Assembly: GCA_903813345.2 (NCBI GenBank)
Contig: CAIIXF020000009.1
Span: 38,741,759 to 38,805,758 of the forward strand
Direction of reading: 5' to 3'
DNA length: 64,000 bases
Source: Owenia fusiformis
Taxonomy: Eukaryota > Annelida > Polychaeta > Sabellida > Oweniidae
The translations under genes were made by a program, and so were the position numbers. A model generated the notes under the pieces. That model had not been told where the DNA came from, ran no database searches, and was given only the letters and a program-made list of their open reading frames with translations. Position 1 is the first letter of the stretch, and each line of letters starts with the position of its first letter. Shown one piece after another: positions 1-9,482 of the stretch.

Positions 1-109
1 TAAGATTCATATGGATGGTGCAAGAGTCCTTAATGCTGCTACAGCTCTTGACATCCCTGTGGCTGACATAGTGAAACATGCTGACTCTGTGAGCATGTGC
101 TTTTCAAAG
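1..109 (+). CDS. Threonine aldolase exon with PLP-binding lysine
   Basis: The frame begins at base 2 (AAG ATT CAT ATG GAT). It carries HMDGAR and ends SMCFSK at the donor GTAAAA. The upstream border lies outside the window. The intron interrupts right after the catalytic lysine codon, phase 0. Confidence 0.93.
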
Positions 110-3100
110 GTAAAAAATTAGAAATTCTAATGATCTACTAATTTAGCAATTTAGTACCCAAATAATGTCATAACATAACTATTTTTCAATAAAGTATTTC
201 CAGCCAAAAGCAACAAACATTTCTGTTTATTTACAGGGTGTCCAAAAAAAACAGGACCGTAAGAAAGTTGAATAACTCGGTCAATTTTGCATATTTTTCC
301 TTGAGATTTCAGAATTATTTAGTCCATTCAATGTGAATTTTGTTGTGAAAGTTTGATAATAATCTACCAATTGAGTCAAAAGCTACAGCTCCTTACAAAA
401 CATGCCCCAAATGTGCAAATCTCATCTCTATGCACAATTCAATCCGGCAAACAAAGCTGTTGATGATCCTCCTACACACATGTCTTTCTGAATGGACAAG
501 TTTGTTCCAAGAACAATTGCTACTGGGGCTTACATCCTCCTGATGAAGTGTTACATCATCCATTGCATTCTGAACAATGCACTCCCTGGGTGGTAATGAG
601 GAAACATGGAATCATCAGTCCCTTTTGGTTCGAATGTGACTGGGGACTTGCTATCACCATGAACAAGGACCAGTAAGTTCTCACCAAGTTTTGGAGGTCA
701 CTAAGCACCGGAAGGGACATTTAAGAAGATAATTAAGCAGTGGTTTCAACAAGCCAATACCACCCCAACACTGCAAATGATATGCTGAAATGGTTTAGGC
801 AATGCTTTGGTGGTCAGCTCATCAGTTGCAGAACGCAAACCATATGGGCAGCTCATTCACCTGATCTAAATCCCCCAAGTTTTCATCTTTGAGGATTTCT
901 CAAAGCGAATGTGTATACTGACAGGCCCCTAACAATCTTAAGAGGGCAATACCTACCCCAATGTTTACCATTCACATTAATGTGTATAGGTAAGGGTCAT
1001 TAACAACTTTGTTCGTAGGATTCGTTTGTGCATAGAGAGGAGAAGTGCCCACTTTGAGCATGTTTTGTAAAGGACTGTAGTTTTTGACAAAATAAACAGA
1101 TTATCATCAAACTTTCAGAACAAAATTCACATTGAATGAACTAAATAATTCTCAAATTTCAAGGCAAAATATGCAAAATTGACCGAGTTATTCAACTTTC
1201 TTACGGTCCTGTTTTTTTTGGACACCCTGTACATACAGGGTGGTAAAAAAATGGAAACCCTAATACCATTTTTCTTATAACTTTGTCATTTTAAGAAATA
1301 ACTCACTGATATTTTGGACTTTTGTACATCATTCAATTTGCTACCAGCCTACTTTATTTCATCACCATCAGCTTGATAGTCACAATGTTACAGTACTTTA
1401 AAGAACATGTCCCAGTGGCCACTATTGCCCTGTCGGGAAACCTGTACTCATCATCTAAAATGTCCCTACCTGTGGGGATACAGCAGAGATAGAGTATATG
1501 AGAATGACCTCAGGACAATTTCAAACCTCAAAAGTGAGATCATTCATGTCATTCAGGCCATACCTGCTGAGGAATGCATTCGGGTCATTGACAACTCTGC
1601 TGTTTTGCCTACAGCTCGATGATGGCCAAATCTGAAGCATGTTATTCAAAGTGCTGTAAAATTGTGACTATCAGTCTGATGGTCATGAAATATGGTAGGG
1701 TGGTAGGAAATTGAATGATGTACAAATGTGTGAAATATCAAGGAGTAATTTTCTAAAGTAACAAAGATATAAGGAAAATGCAGGGTTTCCATTTTTTGAC
1801 CACCCTGTATTAGCAAACATCATCATGATCATATATGTTGTGCTGTAATTTTAAATTGAATGTGATTTACTGCGAGTTACTTTTGATTTACAGGGACTAG
1901 GTGCACCAGTTGGATCTATTATGGCAGGGACAGAACAGTTTGTAAATATGTATGTTTATTATTATTGATAATTAAATAATAAGAATGGCAGCAAGGAGAA
2001 GAGAGTTGGAACCTTATTTTCGGAAAAAGAATGGAATGTACTAAAAACCCTTCAACATTTGACATGCACCTATGACTTTCAACTTACTTGGTACGGATGT
2101 CAAGAATCTTTTGGAATGTATTTTAATAAAAACTCTAATAAGTGATTGGTTTTATGTATAACATTTATTTATAATATTTGATTTGACGCCGCTTGTGGCA
2201 TTGTGTCTAGAGTCACTGTGTATGACAGTTCTATCTTTTCCTTGTAGGCACAAAGGTATGGATAGTGTGTCCAAAGGGGTGAAGGTTTTTTATTAAAATA
2301 CACTCCAAAAATTTCTTGACAACCAGTAGGTCTTAGGTTGAAGAGTTTTTAGTACATTCCAAAATGAATTGAGAATTCTGATCAAATAAAATAGTTATTA
2401 GATTTAAGATGCAGAAATTTAAGTACCTTAATAGTCAAAGGGTTTCTTTGAAGTAAGGAAAGAATAGTGGGAAATGTGACAGCAAAATGTGATAATGAGA
2501 TTCAATTTGATTGGATGATTGAAACAAATCACCTTTCTGACCATTTGTAGATTTTTTTGTTGATGTTTTATTTATTCATCAATATCATATAAACCATCGG
2601 CTTTCAAGTTAAAAGCCCATGTATAAACGTATATATCAAAGATTGAGATGAAACATAAGTATTTTACTTCATTTCAATCTTCATCTCTAGGGTTTGCAAA
2701 AAAGATCGACCCCACCGACCAGTCGGTTTTTTGAAACACTGCCAACTTATCGCATCCTACGACCCCTTTAGATTGTGGTCGTATGCGCGTATAATTGGGC
2801 AGTCAATGTTTTTACAAAGTATGAGAAAATACTACGCATTGCACACCTAAATGACCTACCTCTATACATTCCTTAGTATTTTAGAATTCTTTTTATGTTG
2901 TTAGATCGCCAATTGTATGGGTTTATCGGCAGAACGAAGAGATTTTAGTTTTTACATCGGAAATATATCAGCAATTTTCAAAATGTCGGAAGGGGAATTC
3001 CCCAGGGATTTCCCTTATGACTGGTGCATGCCGGGAACTGAATGGAGGAATTTGACGGTTGAAATAAGTTAAATATTACACGCAAATATTGCTATCAAAA

Positions 3101-6100
3101 ACGAAAACCTCTTCGTTCTGCCGATAAACCCACACAATTGTGGATTCAACTACACGAAAAGAATGGTAAAATACCAAGGAATCTATTGAAATAGGTATCT
3201 TAAGTGTAAGAAGCGTAGAAAATTCTCCCATGTTGTAATCGTACAGACAAAAGAATGAGACGTTCGCAAGACTAGAACGTAGAGATAGTCTTGGAACGAG
3301 ATAAACTGCCAACCTAACGTTTCTGATAACGTTTCTAATAAAATGATTTGTTTTTGTCAGACTGATTACTGAACAAACACAATGTAATCAAAGAAGCACG
3401 ATCAACATAGTCACTGCATGTGTTCATTTTCTCTGCGAATAAACAGCTTTTCAGTTAAAAAATAAATTTTGTGAAAACATTGAAATTTCTTGTAAAAATG
3501 ACCTTCTCCGCCACATCATCCAAATTAGTCGTGAATTTGCACCAATCCATCATTAGATAAAAGACCGATCGCCATCCAGTAACCATGTGTACCCAACTGT
3601 GGAGAGTGACTGATTGGTGGTCTTTTGGTCTTTTTTGTAAACCTCATCTCTTGTTTTAATGATATTTAAAAAGCTAATAGAGAATTAAATGCTACAAATA
3701 AATTCACAACATATAACTCAGGCCCGTAGCCAGGGGGGGTTCGCAGGGTTCGGGCGACCCCCCCCTGGCCAAAAATTCTTTCAAAATCATGCAGTTTTTC
3801 ACCATTTCGAGCACTTCTCTTGTGATTTTAGCCATATTTGGGCCAAAATTGTCAAATGTGAACCCCCCCCTGGAAATTTTTGAAAACTGAACCCCCCCCT
3901 GGCAAATCCTGGCTACGGGCCTGTAACTTATATATATCTGTAATCTGATTGGTGCAGTGTGAGCGCCCTATACACCAATCACATGACAGATAGGTAAGCT
4001 AATGTCTGCTTCCATATAGTGAAAACTTGAGTGGATAGAATACCTGAATACTATTGAATGTCTTTAGGGCTCTTCGTATTCGCAAGATGCTTGGGGGTGG
4101 CATGCGACAGGTGGCAGTACTAGCTGCTCCAGCCCTAGTAGCATTAGAGGAGTCAATCCCCAAACTGGCAGATGATCATAAACATGCACGTATCATTGCA
4201 AGAGGTCTGATCTTATTTTACTATTAAATTTATTAATTTTTCAATTGACTCTGGACCAGCAAGACAATGTATCAAACAATGTATGGCCAAAATAGTTATA
4301 ACTTTGACAATATCATTTCACATGGATTTTGTTCAAAATGTGAGCAGTGGGCCTGACATTTACCAGATGTACATGAACCACATCTTGTACATACACCACA
4401 TCTTGTACATGCACCACATCTTGTACATGTACATGAACCACATCTTGTAAATGTACATGAACCACATCTTGTAAATGTACATGAACCACATCTTGTACAT
4501 GTACATGAACCACATCTTGTACATGTACATTAAAATTATAGTGAAAAAAACTAGCAAAAATGCTCTGTTAGCCAAGAAATCAAAAAAATGTACCTTCGCA
4601 AAAGTCCACTTCATGCATGTGGGTAGAGTACCCTAATATTGTTTTCATGAAAGTGTTCCTTTGCTGTTTATCACTCTATAAACCCACACGCGCCATTTTT
4701 ATTATGTCACCACCAAAAGTGGTGACATATTGTTATGGTCTCCGTTTTTTTGTTATGTCACCACCAGAAGTGGTGACATATTGTTATGGTCTCCGTTTTT
4801 TTGCAACGGCGGTTGGCGTCCGGCGGTTGGAGGTTGGCGTCCGGCGGTTGGAGGTTGGCGTCTGTAACAATTTCTTACAACTTCCTATAACTTAACAAAT
4901 ACTGTTTAGACTGACTTCAATTTTTTTCTAAATCATCTACATGTTCTCAGAAGTTCAAATCTGACTTTAGATTTGACATTTGACCTTCAATGACCTTCTC
5001 AAAGTCTAAAAGGTCTTTTTTCAACTTGCTTCACATTGACTAGATTTTTTTTCAAAATCATCTACATGTTCTCAGAAATTCAAATCTGACTTTTGATTTG
5101 ACTTTAGATTTGACATTTGACCTTCAAATCTGACTTTAGATTTGACATTTGACCTTCAATGACCTTCTCAAGGTCAAAAAAGGTCAAAAAGGTCTGTTTT
5201 CAACTTACTTCAAATTGACTAAATTTTTTTTTCAAAATCATCTACGTGTTCTCAGAAATTCAAATCTGACTTAAGATTTGACTTAAGATCTGACATTTGA
5301 CCTTCAATGACCTTCTCAAGGTCAAAAAAGGTCAAAAAGGTCTGTTTTCAACTTGCTTCAAATTGACTAAAAAAATTTTTCAAAATCATCTACGTGTTCT
5401 CAGAAATTCAAATCTGACTTTAGATTTGACTTAAGATTTGACATTTGACCTTCAATGACCTTCTCAAAGTCAAAAAAGGTCAAAAAGGTCTTTTTTCAAC
5501 TTGCTGCAAATTGACTAAAATTTTTTTTCAAAATCATCTCCGTGTTCTCAGAAATTCAAATCTGACTTTAGATTTGACATTTGACCTTCAATGACCTTCT
5601 CAATGTCAAAAAAGGTCAAAAAGGTATTTTTTCATCTTGCTTCAAATTGACTAAATTTTTTTTCAAAATCATCTACATGTTCTCAGAAATTCAAATCTGA
5701 CTTTAGATTTGACATTTGACTTTTAATGACCTTCTCAAGGTCAAAAAAGGTCAAAAAGGTCTGTTTTCAACTTGCTTCAAATTGACCAAATTTTTTTTTC
5801 AAAATCATCTACATCTTTTCAGAAGTTCAAATCTGACTTTAGATTTGACCTTTGACCTTCAATGACCTTCTCAAGGTCAAAAAGGTCTTTTTTCAACTTG
5901 CTTCAAATTGACTAATTTTTTTTTCAAAATCATCTACATGTTCTCAGAAGTTCTTCTTAAGGTCAAAAGGTATTTTCCAACTTGCTTTAAATTGACCAAA
6001 TTGTTTTAGGTGGTGACATTTTGTCATGTTAATGCCTTGTATTTCTTTGATTTCAGCTTGATGTTTTTCATTCTGTTCACTACATGTATATATTATCTGA

Positions 6101-8341
6101 AAATTACTTGATAAAGTAGTGCAATAAGTTAACAACCAGTTCTGGATCTATGCATAATTTATATGTTTTTAATAAAGTAGATGTTTTACAGATTTTTTAA
6201 CCATTTCTTCACAAACCTGGATACTATTGGCCTACGATTATTGATAATTTCGAGGTCAGTCATTTTTTATTATCACCACCTTGCGAGGCCTGTTCTCAGG
6301 GTTTTAGTACTAGTTTAGAAGGCTTATGTTCTACTATATCGGCTTGAGCAAGTGCTGAGCCATAGTGGAGGGCCATAGTGGTCATTACCTGTCCTGGTCC
6401 AATGTGAATAACTTAAGTGGTGATAATAGTAATAATCTCATATCAGCAGGCAACATAATGAAATCTTGCCCTTTGGAGCACCTGGGCCAAGATTTCAATA
6501 TGTTGCCCTTTGAAATGAGGTAATTGCTTTTTTGAGCTTGAGATAGTCTCTCATCTAAATAAAACCTGTAAATTCATGTAAATTTACATGAGGGTGTCAT
6601 TGTTTTGTAGGTATTAAGGAGAAGCAGGCTGGTATAGAGATTGACATGGAGGGCCTGCATACAAATATTCTGGTGATGGAGTTTATGAATACATCTATCA
6701 CTCCTCAACAGTTTGTTCAACGACTCTTTGAGGTATGTATAAGTCTTAGTGGTATTGTAACTCTAATTAGAATCAACCTTGACAGCAGGGAATAAGTGAA
6801 TTGTTTGAGGTTGAATATCAGGATGAAATGCTGACATTTTTTATGTGGAATATAACCCTTACCAAGAATTGTTGATCTAGAGGCACAATTTCTTCAAGTG
6901 AATTTTTAGTCACCAAAGTTGTTTAGGGTAAAATATCCAACCTGATTTTGGATTTAAATGTGTTTGGATGAAATATCTAAGGATGAAATATTTTGGGTTG
7001 AAATGTCTTGGTGAGAAATATCTAAGGTTGAAATGTTTTGGTTGAAATGTCTTGGGGAGAAATATCTAAGGGTGAAATGTTTTTGGTTGAAATGTCTTGG
7101 GGAGAAATATCTACGGTTGAAATGTCTTGGGGAGAAATATCTAAGGGTGAAATGTTTTTGGTTGAAATGTCTTGGGGAGAAATATCTAAGGGTGAAATGT
7201 TTTTGGTTGAAATGTCTTGGGGAGAAATATCTAAGGTTGAAATGTTTTTGGTTGAAATGTCTTGGGGAGAAATATCTAAGGGTGAAATGTTTTTGGTTGA
7301 AATGTCTTGGGGAGAAATATCTAAGGTTGAAATGTTTTTGGTTGAAATGTCTTGGGGAGAAATATCTAAGGTTGAAATGTTTTTGGTTGAAATGTCTTGG
7401 GGAGAAATATCTAAGGTTGAAATGTTTTTGGTTGATATGTCTTGGGGAGAAATATCTAAGGTTGAAATGTTTTTGATTGAAATGTCTTGGGGAGAAATAT
7501 CTAAGGTTGAAATGTTTTGGTTGAAATGTCTTGGGGAGAAATATCTAAGGGTGAAATGTTTTTGGTTGAAATGTCTTGGGGAGAAATATCTAAGGGTGAA
7601 ATGTTTTTGGTTGAAATGTCTTGGGGAGAAATATCTAAGGGTGAAATGTTTTTGGTTGAAATGTCTTGGGGAGAAATATCTAAGGGTGAAATCTAAGGGT
7701 GAAATGTTTTTGGTTGAAATGTCTTGGGGAGAAATATCTAAGGTTGAAATGTTTTTGGTTGAAATGTCTTGGGGAGAAATATCTAAGGGTGAAATGTTTT
7801 TGGGAGAAATATTTAAGAGTGAAATGTTTTGGGTTGATATGTTTTGGGGAGAAGTATCTAAGGTTGAAATGTTTTGGGTTGATATGTTTTGGGGAGAATA
7901 TTTAATGATAAGTCCTCCATTTCCCAATGGCTGGTTGAGTATAAAGGTTAAAGAGAATAATAAGTTGTGATTTAAGGTGCCTGGAAAACTACATTTGAAA
8001 ACAATTCAGAGAGGATAGTAATCATTGGGGTTATAAATATTACATGATCATGTACACATTCTTTTAAAATGTGTAGCTCATGTGTGAATGACATGTCAAT
8101 GGCATGAAAACTGACAGTGAAGACAATACAGCATAAGCCGTGAAATGAACCCTGCAACATTTTGTTTCAGGTTACAGAGGAAGAGAAGCGTGTAATTGGA
8201 GGGGCCGTATCAGTGAAACTTCTTGCCATAGCTTCAAACAAAGCTCGCTTAGTAACACATAGAGATATCACAACTGATGATATTCATTTAGTTATGAAGA
8301 AAATACTATATGTGTTAGATGAGTTTAAAGCCAACACTTAA
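1..8341 (+). CDS. Low-specificity L-threonine aldolase, C-terminal half, five exons (5' end outside window)
   Basis: Fold-type I PLP enzyme that splits L-threonine/allo-threonine into glycine and acetaldehyde. Exons join as 1-109, 1894-1949, 4068-4204, 6611-6732, 8171-8341; the total is 594 nt, exactly 197 codons plus TAA, with every phase compatible. Seen in the translation: KIHMDGAR (Asp and Arg of the cofactor site), [18 protein letters not shown] with the Schiff-base lysine as the last codon of the first exon, and [14 protein letters not shown], a family hallmark. It ends [12 protein letters not shown]. Family members are about 340-400 residues, so roughly half is present. All introns are GT-AG; the donor at 4205 (GTCTGA) is weak. 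The second exon's donor is placed at GTATGT (1950), not GTAAAT (1942), because this keeps phase and gives the expected FVNMALRIRK. No disabling change is seen. The gene was lost or decayed in humans but occurs in many other animals. Confidence 0.95.
234..1229 (+). mobile_element. Degenerate Tc1/mariner-like transposon in aldolase intron
   Basis: The ends are CAGGGTGTCC and GGACACCCTG, each next to a TA target duplication. Long inverted repeats of about 190 bp extend inward (about 234-425 and 1040-1229). The interior translates brokenly to mariner-type transposase: a stretch near 770-930 reads [17 protein letters not shown], then [14 protein letters not shown], stop, [10 protein letters not shown], matching the family's SPDLNPxDFxLWGxLK block. 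Stops and frameshifts make it inactive. Confidence 0.88.
1236..1807 (+). mobile_element. Second degenerate mariner-like transposon
   Basis: The ends are CAGGGTGGT and ACCACCCTG, flanked by TA. Related subterminal sequence (ATCATTCAATTTGCTACC at left, its partner near 1710) forms the inverted repeats. Frame 1407-1622 reads [20 protein letters not shown] and [12 protein letters not shown], the C-terminal part of a mariner-type transposase, then stops. The element is internally deleted. It lies six bases from the preceding element. Confidence 0.85.
1894..1949 (+). CDS. Threonine aldolase exon, GLGAPVGS segment
   Basis: Acceptor TTTACAG at 1887-1893. It encodes [18 protein letters not shown] plus two bases of ATG and ends at donor GTATGT (phase 2). 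An earlier GTAAAT at 1942 would break the frame and delete residues conserved in the family. Confidence 0.9.
3719..3923. mobile_element. 205-bp MITE, CAGGCCCGTAGCC ends, 5-bp target duplication
   Basis: Inverted ends CAGGCCCGTAGCCAGG / CCTGGCTACGGGCCTG, flanked on both sides by TAACT (3714-3718 and 3924-3928). The interior has several C7-8 runs and a segment like CAGTTTTTCACCATTTCGAG. A decayed relative lies at 51255-51464. No coding capacity. The superfamily cannot be assigned from these data. Confidence 0.85.
4068..4204 (+). CDS. Threonine aldolase exon, LGGGMRQ segment
   Basis: Acceptor TCTTTAG. The first G completes the split ATG, then [20 protein letters not shown] and the helix [20 protein letters not shown] follow. 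It ends phase 1 at a weak donor, GTCTGA. Confidence 0.92.
4360..4530. repeat. Short tandem repeat, CATGAACCACATCTTGTA motif
   Basis: About seven imperfect copies of a 18-30 bp unit built on CATGAACCACATCTTGTA with GTACATGTACAT spacers. It lies in the third visible aldolase intron. Reading frames over it on the minus strand are repeat artefacts. Confidence 0.85.
4702..6030 (+). mobile_element. Helentron-like (Helitron2) non-autonomous element with central tandem repeats
   Basis: The left end TTATGTCACCACC forms a hairpin with GTGGTGACATA and is present twice in tandem (4702 and 4753). The inverted partner GGTGGTGACAT lies near the right end (6009-6019), followed by a small hairpin TGACATTTTGTCA. 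In between are about seven tandem units of a TGACC-rich repeat. A left-end repeat with a subterminal inverted partner and right-end hairpin is the asymmetric terminal arrangement known in Helentrons/DINE-like elements. The exact right border is not fixed. No coding sequence. Confidence 0.55.
4915..5995. repeat. Tandem array rich in AGGTCA half-sites
   Basis: About seven imperfect copies (spacing roughly 120-175 bp) share CAAATCTGACTTTAGATTTG, TTGACCTTCAATGACCTTC, AAGGTCAAAAAAGGTCAAAA, CAACTTGCTTCAAATTGAC and ATCATCTACATGTTCTCAG. It makes up the core of the Helentron-like element. Confidence 0.85.
6265..6430. mobile_element. Small MITE-like element with TTATTATCACCACCTT ends
   Basis: TTATTATCACCACCTT at the left and AAGTGGTGATAATA at the right are imperfect inverted repeats about 165 bp apart. 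The interior is unremarkable. No target duplication was resolved, so the call is tentative. Confidence 0.4.
6611..6732 (+). CDS. Threonine aldolase exon, small-domain segment
   Basis: Acceptor TTTTGTAG. GT completes a Gly codon, then [20 protein letters not shown] and [20 protein letters not shown]. Donor GTATGT, phase 0. The T-N-(I/M)-hydrophobic strand is typical of the aldolase C-terminal domain. Confidence 0.92.
6960..7907. repeat. 45-bp minisatellite in last aldolase intron
   Basis: About 20 copies of a 45-bp unit made of two related half-units, GTTGAAATGTCTTGGGGAG-AAATATCTAAG and GTTGAAATGTTTTTG. Edges are more diverged than the core. 45 is divisible by three and the unit lacks stops in several frames on both strands, so 300-codon open frames result. 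None is linked to the exons. It lies between the donor at 6733 and the acceptor at 8170. Confidence 0.95.
8171..8341 (+). CDS. Threonine aldolase last coding exon
   Basis: Acceptor TTTGTTTCAG. It encodes [20 protein letters not shown] through [20 protein letters not shown] to the stop TAA at 8339-8341. The R-x-V-x-H-(R/K)-D/E pattern near the C-terminus is conserved in the family. A 51-bp minisatellite begins eight bases after the stop. Confidence 0.93.
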   Translation, partial: VTEEEKRVIGGAVSVKLLAIASNKARLVTHRDITTDDIHLVMKKILYVLDEFKANT

Positions 8342-8348
8342 AAGGTTA

Positions 8349-8711
8349 CCACTGCTCATGGAACCATGGCAGGCAGAGATGGGTTGGGCTAGACCCATAA
8401 CTTGGCTCATGGAACCATGGCAGGCAGAGATGGGTTGGGCTAGACCCATAACTTGGCTCATGGAACCATGGCAGGCAGAGATGGGTTGGGCAAGACCCAT
8501 AACTTGGCTCATGGAACCATGGCAGGCAGAGATGGGTTGGGCTAGACCCATAACTTGGCTCATGGAACCATGGCAGGCAGAGATGGGTTGGGCTAGACCC
8601 ATAACTTGGCTCATGGAACCATGGCAGGCAGAGATGGGTTGGGCTAGACCCATAACTTGGCTCATGGAACCATGGCAGGCAGAGATGGGTTGGGCTAGAC
8701 CCATAACTTTG
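8349..8711. repeat. 51-bp minisatellite in aldolase 3' UTR
   Basis: Seven nearly identical 51-bp units starting GCTCATGGAACCATGGCAGG and ending GACCCATAACTTG. They begin within ten bases of the stop codon, so they should be transcribed into the 3' UTR. The unit length is divisible by three, giving open frames on both strands by chance. Confidence 0.95.
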
Positions 8712-8777
8712 CTAACCATATGGTTCTTGCTTCCCCAGGCATGAAGTTTCTGAAGCATCAGAGTAAAATGATATTTA

Positions 8778-9398
8778 CAGGGCGTCCACAAAAAAGTTTA
8801 AAAATGGTTCAACTAACACTTGAGCAGTAGAGCCAACAAAAAGTTCTAAAAAGCAAGTCCGATGTTCTGTTTATAGAGCCCCTATATTCTTACTATTGAA
8901 ATGGATTCTACCAGTAGCAATACTGCCCCACATGAATCTACTTCTTTAGACTCAATAAACTCGAATTCTTGAGAAATTGAGGATTTCAGCAAGGTTTATT
9001 GACTTTACATGAGGATACAATTTACTTCAAAGCTGCATACCATCAAGTATAAGTTTCATTGCTGATTAAGAAGCTTTTCGGAACAATTTCACTAGAGGGA
9101 GGTACCAACAAAAAATTGTGGAAGATTATGCAAAAGTGTGAAAAACATGGAACAAGATTGAAGACAAAAAACATTCACTGTGTCATTCCTACTTGAATGC
9201 TAACTTGGAACAGTGATGATTTTACCACCTTTTATGATGGCCATGATTGCTCAGTTAACCTTGACAGTTACATAATGATCTAAATACAGTTTGATGGAGG
9301 ACAAACTAGGCCTTTTACTGCTACCTTTGTATTTTAAAAACTGCTCAGAATTTAGTATCCTGGCTTTGAAGTTGGGTATACATTTTGTGGACACCCTG
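8778..9398. mobile_element. Tc1/mariner-like non-autonomous element
   Basis: CAGGGCGTCCACAAAA at the left and TTTTGTGGACACCCTG at the right, flanked by TA (8776-8777 and 9399-9400). 621 bp, with no recognisable transposase. An AATAAA at 8954-8959 is a possible early poly(A) signal of the aldolase transcript. Confidence 0.8.
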
Positions 9399-9482
9399 TA
9401 GTTTGTAGAGGTATATTTTGTTGATGTGTATTTTATTCAATTTATGTTTTATTTAATTTGTACATACATATAAATATATATG

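Noticed and set aside
1942-1949. Earlier splice donor GTAAAT for the aldolase exon
   Set aside because: Would put the next exon out of frame and remove conserved residues; GTATGT at 1950 keeps the frame.
7022-7970. Long open frames (up to 310 codons) on both strands
   Set aside because: They follow only from the 45-bp period being divisible by three; frames exist on both strands, have no start context or domain, and lie in an intron.
8315-8791. Repetitive frames over the 51-bp repeat
   Set aside because: Same artefact of a period divisible by three, located in the 3' UTR of the aldolase.
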